Shown here one piece after another: positions 32,935-43,188 of a stretch of DNA of 64,000 nucleotides. The DNA comes from Phallus indusiatus. Its lineage: Eukaryota; Basidiomycota; Agaricomycetes; Phallales; Phallaceae. The stretch spans positions 1,302,001 through 1,366,000 of the forward strand of contig JAQFWX010000001.1 of assembly GCA_027605045.1 (NCBI GenBank). Direction: 5' to 3'. Both the position numbers and the translations under genes were made by a program. Position 1 is the stretch's first letter; every line of letters starts with the position of its first letter. The notes beneath the pieces are model-generated. The model made no database searches, had not been told where the DNA came from, and saw nothing but the letters and a program-made list of their open reading frames with translations.

Positions 32935-34125
32935 ATGGCTCCTACTACCAGGAGTCAGAGTGCACCAGATCGTGGTACACCTGATTCCAATCAGCCTGAC
33001 CCACCCGGGCCAGTGCAAACCGAAAATCCCGACCCGTCTAGGGAAGGAACCCTCGAAGGAGAGTCATCCACATGGGAGAGAGTGGATGCATCAACCCAAA
33101 ATCCCACTCGTCCTGCGTCGCAGACGATGGAACATCAGCCCCAACTCGCTGATGAAGAAGATGAGGACGTAAAGTCCATAGCATCTGGTCACTCCAGACT
33201 TAGCGTCAGGAGCGACAGGTCCATCCGAAGGGACGAGACAATGAACGCTGTTCACGCATCGTTACTCGATGGCGTGAGGAACGGGAATATGTCCCCGTCA
33301 GAACTGCAGAGACTAGCTCGATTAATCGAGAATGTCAATGCAGGAGTTGAAAACCCTGAGCCAGAGCCTGTTACTACAGGCACTGACAGGGACCAAGTCA
33401 GGACAACAGACTTGTCTCCTGAAGCAGAGCCTGCACGAGCACGCTCTGACAAAGGAAAAAGCAGAGCGGTAGATCCGCCTGCATCAGGTACTGGATCTAC
33501 TCGTCCTAGACCAGCAGGGCCGACGAGTCGCCTTGCATATCAATTCACAAACCCAGCCCCACAAGCTAGGTTTGTTACACCGACGGGACCGACATATGCC
33601 AGTCCGTCACCAGCGACAGCTGGTAATTCCCAATCCCCTGAGCCTGCACCAACAGGCACCAGACAACGTTCTCAGAACGTTACCCCAGGACCGAGTACGC
33701 GTCCTGATAGACCTCCTACTCAAGGAGCTATGGCATATACAGCTCCTAGAAACCCCGGCCCCGAAATAGAGGCTGGCAGAGAAACAGTGAGACGAATGCA
33801 CCGTTTCACAAGACAACCGCCTCACGAGTCTGACGCGGTTGGTGACTATATCGATACCGAGATAGCCACGCGACTGGTGAACCAGTCGCGAAATGGAACA
33901 CCCCCACGAGAGGATGCTGAAGTGGTCGCCCAAGCTGCCCTCGAATACCAGAGGATAGCAAGGCTACTCTCCGACAGAGCAATCCGTACGCATGCACGGG
34001 CTGTGGAGACGGCCACTAATGCGCTCGAGGAAGCTGTAGCAGGCTCTCTCGAGACTGACACTCCCAACGAGCAGCAAATGCGGATCATCCAAAATAGGAT
34101 CCGCATCGCGAGGACGCGCGTATGA
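32935..34125 (+). CDS. Chromovirus ORF1, N-terminal Gag-like protein
   Basis: It starts MAPTTRSQSAPDRGTPDSN 86 bases after the LTR and runs 396 codons to TGA at 34123-34125. It is hydrophilic, rich in Pro, Ser, Arg and Gln, with predicted disorder and helical stretches (LQRLARLIENVN, EIATRLVNQSRN, NALEEAVAGSLE). No known domain, but the position suggests the matrix-like part of Gag. Its stop overlaps the ATG of the next frame as ATGA (34122-34125), which could allow reinitiation; alternatively a single-base change split one long Gag. A second copy, on the minus strand at 59801 and 48656, starts identically. Confidence 0.75.
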   Translation: MAPTTRSQSAPDRGTPDSNQPDPPGPVQTENPDPSREGTLEGESSTWERVDASTQNPTRPASQTMEHQPQLADEEDEDVKSIASGHSRLSVRSDRSIRRDETMNAVHASLLDGVRNGNMSPSELQRLARLIENVNAGVENPEPEPVTTGTDRDQVRTTDLSPEAEPARARSDKGKSRAVDPPASGTGSTRPRPAGPTSRLAYQFTNPAPQARFVTPTGPTYASPSPATAGNSQSPEPAPTGTRQRSQNVTPGPSTRPDRPPTQGAMAYTAPRNPGPEIEAGRETVRRMHRFTRQPPHESDAVGDYIDTEIATRLVNQSRNGTPPREDAEVVAQAALEYQRIARLLSDRAIRTHARAVETATNALEEAVAGSLETDTPNEQQMRIIQNRIRIARTRV

Positions 34126-36383
34126 ACGCGGTCCGCCATGCTCGTGTGCTTGAAGGTGGCTATAATGCCATCACTGGCGATAGGATCCCATCGCCAGACC
34201 CAGCCACAAGCTCAAGTCGTCCAGACGACAGAGCATCACCCCCTGGCAGACAACTGCCAAGGCAAAGTGCCGAGCCCAATGGGCAGAGGCAAGCATCTGC
34301 TAACCCAGCAGAAGCACCACGTATCGATCCATATGATGGATACGCTCGTCGACCACAGTATGGCGAGGATCTCCGCGCCACACCGTTCGATGAGGAACGT
34401 GTTGAAAGATTTGACCCTTTCAACGACGACGCCCCAGTACTTGAGGGCGTCATAGCCATGGTTCAAGAAGCCCTGATTGCAAACAGGGATATGATGCCAG
34501 GCAACTCGTGTTAGGGCGACTCAGGGCACACACCTAGAGGAGGGAAAACCTAAGATCTATTGGGGGACAACGACTAACTACTCACCTAGAGGAGGGAAAA
34601 CCTAAGAGAACAAGCTTAGGTATCCCCCTCTAGGGAAATCGCATATAAGTACAGGATATGAGGCGCCCGACTGATCTCCATGGGATCCGAGGAGATACAG
34701 GCAGAACTCGAAATAAATCGAAAAGATCGAGAAATCGAGAAAACGATGAAAATAGTGGAAACGACAGAATACGGGAAATGATGGAAATCGAAGCGTGAAA
34801 TGAAATCGAAAGAAATCGAAGAAATCGAATAATCGGAAAAGGCGCTAGCGTACCGTGACAACTCGCCCCTTGCGAAAGCAGGAGCGAAGATAGGGCTCCC
34901 GCCCACATATAGCGGCTCGTCCAGAGCCGAGGACTTCGACAACTTTGTGTCGGGTCTGTTACGCTGGCTACGCGTAAACCACCTGCTTGGAGAAGTCAGC
35001 CAAGCAGAGCAACTCTCCTTTCTAGGCATGCGCCTAGAAGGGTTGGCACAAGAGTGGTTCACCCAGAACGTGGAACGAGGTACTCGTCCCATGCATGAGT
35101 GGACCCTAGTCCCCGCTTTACGGAGACTACACGAACGATTCCTCCCACCCCACTCGAGAAGTGAGGTGGCGATCCAGTTCGAACGCGAACGGCAAGGATC
35201 GCACTCTGTACACGAATACATGAGTGCGTTACTCACGCTAGCCAACAGACTAGCGCACCCTCCTGATGATTATACATTCAGGAGGAGGTTCCTTGATGGG
35301 CTGAACCACAGCCTCGCCGCTGAAGTAGCATTCAGAGGCGGTAGTCCTGAGCAGATGTCTGCTAAGGAACTACTTGCACTCGCCATCCAAGTAGAGGAGG
35401 CGTTCAAGAAGCGGAGGTCGATAACGGCCTCCCAAGGAAGCACTACCCGTCCAACGGGTAGTAGTGGCAGTAGTGGTAGTGGCAGCAGCAGCAGCCACAC
35501 CAACTTGGCCAGACAAGCGCATTCAAACAATATGCGCTTGAACCAGAGGAACCACGGTCCCTCTGCGCGTCCCCATGAGACGCGAACTAATGGCAATTCC
35601 CCATTGGGGAATCGCCCCTCGAGCTCATCAAGCTCGAGAAATCATAACTCGCAGCTCGCTAGGACTGCCCCAACTAGTACGAACAATCGCACTAGCACTA
35701 CCCCTCCCACGTGTTTCAACTGTGGGCAGGTGGGACATTACAGAAATGCGTGCCCCAGACTGAGACAGGTACGAGCCAATGTGGGTCGTATCGAAGAGGT
35801 TGAAGAGACCTCTGGCGAGACATCGAACGATGCCCCGCAGGAGAACGTGGAAGACCCCACAGCTGAACAAGCTGTGGAGGAAGAGGTGGCCCAAGACGAG
35901 CCCACCAACGACCCCGTCGAGGACGACGAGGGCATCCAATACCAATGGGACGATGATGACAATGGTCCCAGTGTATACATGCTCCTCACAATTGGTGACG
36001 AGTATGAGGAGCGCAGACTGCACTTCGCGGTCCACAAGTCATCGCCATTGGATGACAATGAGTCCTCGCTCGCTACGAGCAAGGAACCACTCTATGACCA
36101 TACGGCTAGAGTGAGCTCTCGTGCCCCAACACGAGACAGAAACGCATCGAGACCCATTGAGGGTTTCTGGCCAGTTAATGGCCAATTGGCTCACTGCCTA
36201 GTCGACAGTGGATGCCAGGGGATGATCATGTCCCCTCATTTCTCTCTTGCCACCGGGGCAAGAACCTTCAAGCTCGACAAACCTGTCGTGCTGCAGCTGG
36301 CCGTTAAGGGCAGCAAGTCTTCCATCCAGTATGGAACGTACACCGAATCCAATTGGAGGTATCGATGTCCAAGAGTACTTTGA
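34122..36383 (+). CDS. Chromovirus Gag (capsid, zinc knuckle) and protease start
   Basis: The frame starts MNAVRHARVLEGGYNAITG. It is interrupted by a 352-bp LTR at 34509-34860 (TSD ACTCG; 357 bases in all, so frame is kept) and continues to 36383. The retrotransposon-gag capsid domain spans about 34930-35420 (LRWLRVNHLLGEVSQAEQL, LAQEWFTQN, HEYMSALLTLANRL). A Ser-rich linker follows, then the CCHC zinc knuckle CFNCGQVGHYRNAC at 35716-35757. The aspartic protease begins LAHCLVDSGCQGMIM (36190) with DSG in place of DTG, as in many chromoviruses. The frame is lost near 36340. Confidence 0.85.
34509..34860 (-). mobile_element. Solo LTR, family 3 (352 bp), TSD ACTCG
   Basis: The ends are TGTTAGGGCGACTC and GCTAGCGTACCGTGACA with ACTCG at 34504-34508 and 34861-34865. 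It is the innermost insertion of the 31-46 kb nest, inside the Gag frame of the full-length chromovirus. Confidence 0.9.
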
Positions 36384-36795
36384 CATCGTCAACATCGATC
36401 ACTATGATGTGATCATTGGCGTCCCATTCCTGAGACGCTACAACATCTGCCTGGATTTCAGCAGAGGTACAATCACCCGCGACGGCGAGGTGATTGACAC
36501 CAATCACCATGTGATTGGACACGCTCCTGAAACAGGAGCGATGGTGCTAGCCAGCACCCAACATTCCAGCTCCTCCGTCCCTGAGATGACGGAAGAGAAT
36601 ATCCCAGCACTCATCGAGTACTGGAAGAACAAGTACAGTGACCTTTTCGGTCCTGTCCCTTCCCGACTTCCCCCGTTTCGGGAAGTGAATCATCAGATTC
36701 CTCTTATTGAACCCAATAAGAAGATCCGGTACCACCTTCCCAGGTGCCCGGATGCGCTCAAGCGCTACTCGCTGAAAAGATTCAGCAATACGTAG
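36247..36795 (+). pseudogene. Frameshifted link: protease C-terminus to RT N-terminus
   Basis: This frame carries GGIDVQEYFDIVNIDHYDVI and IGVPFLRRYNICLDF (protease C-terminal half, the I-G-PFL motif), then ENIPALIEYWKNKYSDLFG and the RT entry PSRLPPFREVNHQIPL-KIRYHLPRCPDALK. The upstream protease half is in one frame, this part in the next, and RT returns to the first. At least two single-base changes (about 36325-36360 and 36755-36770) have therefore occurred, or they are assembly errors. Confidence 0.75.
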
Positions 36796-39700
36796 CTGCA
36801 GGTTGGTGGGAACCAACTGTAGCTACACAGGCAATCCCTATGCTTTGCCTGCAGAAACGAGCCGTGGTCTTAGCACTACGGACCGTGTTCGATCTGCGCC
36901 TGCAGAACGAAAACACAGAGAAGGACGTAACGCCCTTCCCTGACCAGGAAACCATCCGCCAGAACGTGGCGAGACACAAATACAGATCAAAGATTGATCT
37001 GACTGAGGCGTACGAGCAGGTACGCATAGTCCCAGAGGACGTCCACAAGACGACCTTTGCCACCATCTATGGCACTTTCAAGAGCCATGTCATGCAGCAA
37101 GGAGACTGCAATGCCCCATCGACGTTTCAACGTCTGATGACCCATATCTTTAGGGACTGCATCGGTCGTTCGACGGATGCATACATAGACGACGTGTTCG
37201 TCTATTCAAACACAACAGATCTGCATCAGCAGCATCTAGAGAACGCCTTCTCGCGTTTGCGAGAGGCACAACTTTACCTGAGTAGTCGTAAAGTTGACTT
37301 ATACTCTAAGCGACTGGAGTGCTTAGGCCACATCATTGACGATGATGGCATCCATCCCGATCAAGAGAAGATGGATAAAATACGTGAGTGGAGAACTCCA
37401 CGCACGTATAACGATGTCCAGAAATTTCTGGGCCTCGTACAATACGTTGCGGCATACCTACCAGGGGTAGCCGCATACACTACACCACTATCAGGGTGTA
37501 CGTACAACAACAGACCGTTCGTATGGACGCCGTTGTTGAACAAGTGCTTTGATTCAATCAAAGCACTCACGCGAAAGGCTCCTATCTTGAAGCCTATTAA
37601 CGTGGACGACCCAGATCCAATTTGGGTCGTAACCGACGGCTCTAAATGTGGCGTCGGTGCCTATTATGGGCAAGGGCCTACATGGCAAACATGTAGGCCA
37701 GCAGGGTTTCTCTCGAAGAAGTTCACCCCTGCTCAGTACAACTACCGCACCCATGAGCATGAGCTCATCGCGGTACTTGAAGCCTTCCTTAAGTGGGAAG
37801 ACAAACTACTAGGGCGTAGATTCACCCTAGTAACGGACAACGAGGCCATGGTCCACTTCAAGACCCAGCCTCGCATGTCACCGCGCCAAGCACGGTGGTA
37901 TGAATACCTGTCTCGTTTTGATTACGAGACGATTCATGTCAAGGGCGTCACTAACAATGTCGCCGATGGCCTCTCTCGTTATTACGAAGAGGACACTCCG
38001 GATGAGGTTCACCCTCCGGAGGTATACGTCAACGCTGACGTTAGACTTGATCCCGAAGGGGATCATCTTCCCATCGAAAGAAGGGATGAAGTGAGAGTGA
38101 ACGTTATTACACGTTCACGAGTACGAGAGGAACCTCGAGTTGAAGGTCCCTCAAATACTACACCTTCTGATATTACAGAAGCGCAATCCGATGAGGATAT
38201 ACTTGCTCTAAGTGCAGAGCAAGACAGCAAGCTTCTTAAAGCCAAAATTGAGGGCTTTGCTGAATTTACCTCGCTGATACAGCAAGGTTATCACAAGGAC
38301 CCAGTATTTAAGCTGGTTCTTGCCAACCCAAACGCTCACAAGGCGTTTGGAATTAAAAATCAACTGATCTTTACCAAGAATCAGTTCCTCCGCGATGTAT
38401 TATGCGTCCCCCATAACGCATTTTACAAGGGGAGGAGGATCACTGAGATTATAATCAGTGAGGCCCACCAAATTGTTGGGCACTTTGGACGTTACAAAAC
38501 GTCTCAGTACGTTAGACAAGCGTACTGGTGGAAATCGATGATTGAAGACATCGATACGTTCTGCAGATCCTGCGGAACGTGCCAGACCAACAAAGGGGAG
38601 AATAATCACCCCAGTGGTCTGTTAAAACAACTCCCGATTCCCAATAAACCTTGGGAATCGATTGGAATGGACTTCGTCGGTCCATTACCCGTTTCAAACG
38701 GCCACGACTTCCTATTCGTCGTGATTGACAGACTGACCTCTATGGTTCGTCTGATGCCAACCACCACCAAGCTGACCGCCAAGGGCACAGCCTGGTTATA
38801 CCTCAGTGAAGTCGTAAGACTCCACGGTGTCCCTGACTCAATCGTGAGTGACAGGGATGCACGATTCACTGCCAAGTTTTGGCAGGAACTGCAACGCCTA
38901 ATGGGGACACGATTGCTCATGTCCACGGCGTTCCATCCGCAAACGGATGGATCTACCGAGCGAGCCAATCGCTCAATTGGTCAAATACTTCGTTCCGTCA
39001 TACAGAACGATCAAAAAGATTGGGCCGAAAGGATCCCAATGGTGGAGTTTGCTATTAATAGCAGCACCAGCGAAACCACTGGTTTCGCGCCGTTTGAACT
39101 CAACTACGGCTACCTTCCCAGTTTGGGAAGGAAAATTGAGACGAACACCAAATTCAAAGGTGTTCAACACTTTGCTCAACAGGCAAAGTGGAACCTCATG
39201 ATAGCGCATGACGCTATCATAGCCAATCGCGTTAAACAGGCTCACTACGCGAACAACTCACGGCGTGATGCACCGGAGTACAAAGAGGGTGACCTCGTCT
39301 ATCTGTCGACGAGGAATCTCAACCTCCCCAAGGGGAGAGTTAAGAAGTTGATCCCGCGTTATGTGGGACCATACAAAATATTGTCCGTTAAAGACAATAT
39401 CACAGTAAAACTTGAGCTCTCTGAAGAGCTCAAGCAACGTCGCATAAATCCCGTATTTCACGTGGATTTGATTAAACCTCACATCGCCAACGACGATGAG
39501 AGATTTCCACGCCGCGATACACTCACGGCGTATGACTTTGGACAGCCAGACGATGCTGAATGGCACGTCGAGGAACTCCTAGCTCATCGCTGGAGTGGAA
39601 CTCGCGAGAAAGATCTCGAGTTCCTAGTCCAGTGGACCCTTGGGGATACCACTTGGGAACCTTACAGTAACTGTAAGGACTTGCAAGCTCTAGACGAGTA

Positions 39701-39809
39701 CTTGCAATTACGAGGCGTAAACGAGCCTCGGCAGCTGCCACGACTATCCAATCACGGAGAGTCGCGGACCAACAACAAGCGCCCAGATCCCACTCGGGGA
39801 TCTGCTTGA
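36744..39809 (+). CDS. Chromovirus Pol: RT, RNase H, integrase, chromodomain
   Basis: The frame is about 1020 codons. Reverse transcriptase shows SKIDLTEAYEQVRI and the catalytic DAYIDDVFVYS (about residue 145). RNase H shows WVVTDGSKCGVGAYYG and THEHELIAVLEAF. Integrase has the zinc-binding HQIVGHFG...CRSCGTCQ (about 38460-38585) and the DDE triad in MDFVGPL, VSDRDARFT and STERANRS. It continues through the GPY-type IPRYVGPYKIL and ends in a chromodomain, EWHVEELLAHRWSGTRE / FLVQWTLGDTTWEPYSNC (39555-39700). Chromodomains steer integration to particular chromatin, which defines the chromovirus clade. The true start is upstream; frameshifts separate it from the protease. Confidence 0.92.
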   Translation: MPGCAQALLAEKIQQYVAAGWWEPTVATQAIPMLCLQKRAVVLALRTVFDLRLQNENTEKDVTPFPDQETIRQNVARHKYRSKIDLTEAYEQVRIVPEDVHKTTFATIYGTFKSHVMQQGDCNAPSTFQRLMTHIFRDCIGRSTDAYIDDVFVYSNTTDLHQQHLENAFSRLREAQLYLSSRKVDLYSKRLECLGHIIDDDGIHPDQEKMDKIREWRTPRTYNDVQKFLGLVQYVAAYLPGVAAYTTPLSGCTYNNRPFVWTPLLNKCFDSIKALTRKAPILKPINVDDPDPIWVVTDGSKCGVGAYYGQGPTWQTCRPAGFLSKKFTPAQYNYRTHEHELIAVLEAFLKWEDKLLGRRFTLVTDNEAMVHFKTQPRMSPRQARWYEYLSRFDYETIHVKGVTNNVADGLSRYYEEDTPDEVHPPEVYVNADVRLDPEGDHLPIERRDEVRVNVITRSRVREEPRVEGPSNTTPSDITEAQSDEDILALSAEQDSKLLKAKIEGFAEFTSLIQQGYHKDPVFKLVLANPNAHKAFGIKNQLIFTKNQFLRDVLCVPHNAFYKGRRITEIIISEAHQIVGHFGRYKTSQYVRQAYWWKSMIEDIDTFCRSCGTCQTNKGENNHPSGLLKQLPIPNKPWESIGMDFVGPLPVSNGHDFLFVVIDRLTSMVRLMPTTTKLTAKGTAWLYLSEVVRLHGVPDSIVSDRDARFTAKFWQELQRLMGTRLLMSTAFHPQTDGSTERANRSIGQILRSVIQNDQKDWAERIPMVEFAINSSTSETTGFAPFELNYGYLPSLGRKIETNTKFKGVQHFAQQAKWNLMIAHDAIIANRVKQAHYANNSRRDAPEYKEGDLVYLSTRNLNLPKGRVKKLIPRYVGPYKILSVKDNITVKLELSEELKQRRINPVFHVDLIKPHIANDDERFPRRDTLTAYDFGQPDDAEWHVEELLAHRWSGTREKDLEFLVQWTLGDTTWEPYSNCKDLQALDEYLQLRGVNEPRQLPRLSNHGESRTNNKRPDPTRGSA

Positions 39810-39940
39810 AGATCCCACCCACAGGGATCCACTGGCACTTCACTGCTACGCGGTGAGGTAATTTTCACTTGGGCGCTCCATGAGGCCGCCCAAGTATATA
39901 ACCCAAAAGTCCGTTCACGGTCTTTTCTCCTCACACCCCC

Positions 39941-41081
39941 ATGCCTGACAGCAAGGGAAAACAACGCGAACGATCACGCTCGCGGTCGCCTACGCCGCAA
40001 CCTGTTAGTAGGTTCAAAAAGCAGAGGCTCAACTGGCCCTGCAAAGGTCCGAATGGACCTTAGACGCGATGGACGGATGCATATCCGTCTATCATAACAA
40101 TGATAGTTGCACTGCGTGCAACGACTTTGCCAGTCACCTGGCAGGCCCCGCTGGCAGCGGGGCAATCATCCTTGACCATGATATGGTCAAGCAGGCCGTC
40201 TACAAGGCCTTTCCCTTCATAAAGAGGGAGTACTATCATCTAGACGAACGTCTAGAAGAAGCTGAAAAGGACGTCAAGTCCTTGACAGACCACCTCGACG
40301 ATGCGAATCGTCATATCTGCGAGCTGAAAGCTCGCATTGCTGAACTTGAACGTTCAGCGTCGACGGCAGGCCCGTCGACTACCCCATCGACCTCCAAAAG
40401 CGGTCGAGAGACCAGGCCGATAAAGCGCCTGAACCATCCCAGGCAGCCCCTTTGCCTGATATCTTCAACGACATGTCGTCTGACGACGACATGGAAGACA
40501 TAGTCGATGATAATGACTATGATGACGACGCCTCCATCGCGTCGTCCACCAAACACAAGCCTCAGCGTACCTACGCTGATGCAACCAAGGCATCGGGCTC
40601 TCGCGATGCTGCCCCGGTTTCTCCAAGGAAACCCTCTGGTCCGTATCCACGGACCAAGCCAGGATGGGACTCCAATAGGGACCCATGGCCCTTCTTCGTC
40701 AAGGGTTTCGACCCCACTGTTAGTGGGGATCATTCTCTGGTGCCTGGCACCCCCAATCCTACTGCATGGTATAACACCTGCAGCCTCGACGAACCATTGT
40801 TCGTCGAGATTGGAACCCGGGTTTGGACCGACCCCCCGGTGTTCACGTACCCCGATGACAGAGGGGTACACATGCGTATTTCATACGCATGGACTCGTTG
40901 GCGCAGATCCATGAAGGAGCGCCGCCTGGCGAGGAAAACAGCCAAGCTTGAAGCTATGGAGGCTGCCGCCAACCGTCCATCGGTGGTGTTTATCTCGGGA
41001 GAGTTAATCCACCCCGAGATCAAGTATTTAATCAATACTTGGAATGCGGACCCTAACCAGGTCCTCCCTACATCCGACTAA
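39941..41081 (+). CDS. Chromovirus ORF3, coiled-coil protein after pol (unknown)
   Basis: It starts MPDSKGKQRERSRSRSPTP just after pol. It has a basic RS-like N-terminus, then CTACNDFASHLAGPAGSGAI, a heptad-rich coiled coil (YYHLDERLEEAEKDVKSL, DDANRHICELKARIAELE), an acidic stretch (MSSDDDMEDIVDDNDYDDD), and a conserved domain with GFDPTVSGDHSLVPGTPN and WTDPPVFTYPDDRGVHM. Two 1-base losses in A-runs (near 40016 and 40392) break it here. The relict at 43851-46143 keeps both positions in frame, so the ancestral product was a single protein of about 380 residues. Its location matches that of env in errantiviruses, but it has no signal peptide or membrane helix. Function unknown. Confidence 0.7.
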
Positions 41082-41761
41082 TGTCGGATGGATCATTAAA
41101 CCCTCAAGATGTTGAGGTGTTCGCATGGCTCAAACGAGTCACACGTACTCGTGAAGTGCGTGCCAAGTTCCTCGAGAAGGCGGCTGAGTGCCTCCTCGAC
41201 CCCGCACTTACTGTGTGGGAAGAAGTTCTCGGTGGTAGGGGTAATTCCTCCACCCACCTGCCTTCCACGCTCATGGAAGGCTACACTCGTTCCTTCGAGT
41301 GCAAATCCCCCTCCTCCATTACCATAGAGGAGGTGATTCGCTCCATGCACGCCAATGGAGCGACGACAAGACGCGTCACTGAGGTGATTGCGCCCCTTCT
41401 CCAACGTTACGCCAATGGAGAAGATGTTAATCGCATCGCGCATGACTATCGCGTGCGCCGTGGACTGGATCGTCCAACAAAAAAGGCGCGTACGACTCAG
41501 TCGGCCGCCCCCGCCGTCCATGCGTCGGCATCACCTGCCAGTATTGTGGCAGGCCCGCCTAATAAGGTTTACTCCCCGTCCGTCCCAATTCAGATGACGG
41601 ACGAGGAATTGTTGAGGCCCCTGAGGACCTTGACGCACCGCATCCGAGTGCCTCGGAGAGCATGGAGATTGACTACAGCAATCCCTCTGACTGATTACAG
41701 TCAGATGCTTCCTCTTCGCGATCCTATGACTTGGAGTCCAAGTCACAAGGGGAGGATGTAA
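41081..41761 (+). CDS. Chromovirus ORF4, helical protein, unknown
   Basis: Its ATG overlaps the ORF3 stop as TAATG (41079-41083). It encodes 226 residues: MSDGSLNPQDVEVFAWLKRV, a helical central part (ITIEEVIRSMHANGATTRR, VTEVIAPLLQRYANGE) and a basic segment RPTKKARTTQS that could be a nuclear localisation signal. It runs into the 3' LTR, ending a few bases inside it. No known domain. The relict is truncated before this part, so independent evidence of selection is missing; it may be a C-terminal part of ORF3 moved out of frame. Confidence 0.5.
   Translation: MSDGSLNPQDVEVFAWLKRVTRTREVRAKFLEKAAECLLDPALTVWEEVLGGRGNSSTHLPSTLMEGYTRSFECKSPSSITIEEVIRSMHANGATTRRVTEVIAPLLQRYANGEDVNRIAHDYRVRRGLDRPTKKARTTQSAAPAVHASASPASIVAGPPNKVYSPSVPIQMTDEELLRPLRTLTHRIRVPRRAWRLTTAIPLTDYSQMLPLRDPMTWSPSHKGRM
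41744..41756 (+). promoter_or_regulatory. Polypurine tract of the chromovirus
   Basis: CACAAGGGGAGGA abuts the 3' LTR start TGTAACGG at 41757. It is the expected plus-strand primer site for reverse transcription. Confidence 0.8.
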
Positions 41762-42074
41762 CGGATCCACCGCATGCGGTGGATTGAGTATATGCCACTT
41801 AGGCATATGCAGAGGGCTTCGCCCTCTGCAGTAGTTACTATTACTTACTCTAATAACAGAGGCGCTTAACGCCTCTGGCTGCGCGCGCGGCGAGCCATTA
41901 TGTAATAACTATACATTAGTAGTAGCTACGCGCGTGCTGATTCAGCACGCGCAACTTGTTTTACTCCACAAAGAAAATACAGCACTTTGGTCTGTTACTT
42001 GTGGCGTGAAACTACAGCGTGATATAAACTGTGTACCGCAAGCGGTACACTATAAAAAGTAACGAAACGTTACA
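41757..42074 (+). repeat. 3' LTR of the chromovirus
   Basis: It runs TGTAACGGATCCACCGCATG to AACGAAACGTTACA, 318 bp, nearly identical to the 5' LTR (321 bp). It is followed by the GAAAG target duplication. Confidence 0.93.
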
Positions 42075-42888
42075 GAAAGGCTGCCGGCGCCTTTACCATT
42101 ACGTGGTATTTACTGGTGTGACGGCGCCTATGTACATTACATAATACTAGGTACTTGTGCAGGCGACGATCGTCTGCATACAATTGTATATATATACGAA
42201 TATGTACTATGGTTAATAGTAGTCCGCTGCTCATAGCGGAACCGTTACAACGTGATGCGCTTTTGGGGCCAAAATGACCACATTGCAAGCCTTATATCTC
42301 GCTGGGGAGGAAAATTCAGTTGATGGTTTCTAAGCTCAAATGAAAAAGAAGATCAGAAAGTATAATAATAGCATTCTACCAATTTTTTTTAGAAAGCCCT
42401 GGAGAAAGTTGATTTTTGGGGTTTTTTTAAACCCTTCATATCTGTACAGACCTCAGACATTTATACTCAGTTTATTCACTCATAAGATCGCCAAGTTGCT
42501 CATCTACAACTCTCACATAATGTATTTGCCATGAATTTTATTTTTTCGCGAGATATTACAGGCTACATCACGTGCATTATTTATGTTCGCCACTGTAACT
42601 ACTCACCTAGAGGGAGGGGATCCTAAGAGAACAAGCTTAGGGACCCTCACTCTAGGGACTGCGACTATATACATGAAAACGGTAGCGCGGCGTGCGGCCC
42701 TGACACAGCTAAGTGCCAGACGCCCGACCCGAACATAAGCGACGTGACGCCGTAGGCATCACGCCGGGTACGAGCGCGCGACGTGCACAAGTAGAGAAAG
42801 TGGAATAGAGACAGAGGGAGCAAACGGAGGGTGGAAATAATATATGGGAAATATAAATATAATAGAGGGGAATGTATACCGATGATAA

Positions 42889-43188
42889 TGTTACAGTACG
42901 CTAGCGCCTCGTCCTATTATTCGATTTCTTCGATTTCTTTCGATTTCATCTCGCACTTCGATTTCCTTCATTTCCCGTATTTTGTCGTTTCCACTATTTC
43001 CACCGTTTTCTCGATTTCCCGATCTCTTCGATTTCTTTCGATTTCTGTTTGTATCTCCTCGGATCCCATGGGGATCAGTCGGGCGCCTCATATCCTGTAC
43101 TTATATGCGTTTTCCCTAGAGGGGGATACCTAAGCTTGTTCTCTTAGGTTTTCCCTCCTCTAGGTGTGTGCCCTGAGTCGCCCTAACA
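42889..43188 (+). mobile_element. Family 3 solo LTR, 300 bp (52-bp deletion), TSD GATAA
   Basis: It starts TGTTACAGTACGCTAGCG and ends GAGTCGCCCTAACA, with GATAA at 42884-42888 and 43189-43193. Compared with the 352-bp copies it lacks the segment between the two GGTTTTCCCTCCTCTAGG repeats, which points to recombination or slippage between them. It is inserted in the family 2 LTR. Confidence 0.87.

Larger units (their letters stand above)
32529..42074 (+). mobile_element. Full-length chromovirus (Ty3/gypsy), 9.5 kb, TSD GAAAG
   Basis: Two LTRs (32529-32849, 41757-42074) bracket ORF1, gag-protease, pol with chromodomain, and two extra reading frames. GAAAG is duplicated at 32524-32528 and 42075-42079. 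The 3' end has the polypurine tract CACAAGGGGAGGA. No TGG-type primer-binding site directly follows the 5' LTR (the internal region starts TCTTTTTTAACACC), which would suit a self-primed Tf1-like mechanism, though this is only an inference. Frameshifts near 36340 and 36760 and in ORF3 make this copy unable to produce all its proteins as read. Confidence 0.93.
32435..42249 (-). mobile_element. Solo LTR of the 264-bp family, split; TSD ACGTG
   Basis: Left piece 32435-32528, right piece 42075-42249. Together they are the reverse complement of the LTR at 31576-31839. ACGTG is duplicated at 32430-32434 and 42250-42254. The full-length chromovirus inserted into it at the GAAAG site. Confidence 0.87.
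32408..42595. mobile_element. TA-target MITE (368 bp without insert), split
   Basis: The termini CAGTGGCGAACATAAATAAT and ATTATTTATGTTCGCCACTG are perfect inverted copies extending to GCACGTGATG. TA is duplicated at 32406-32407 and 42596-42597. The TA target and CAGTG start fit the Tc1/mariner-pogo group. It sits in the family 2 LTR between GAGAAC and ACTACTCACC. It is non-coding and is itself split by an LTR. Confidence 0.87.

Noticed and set aside
39941..40503. Programmed frameshifting at the A-runs of chromovirus ORF3
   Set aside because: The relict copy has one extra A at the first site and an in-frame sequence at the second, and similar run-length changes separate two otherwise identical LTRs. 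Simple indels or sequence errors are more likely.
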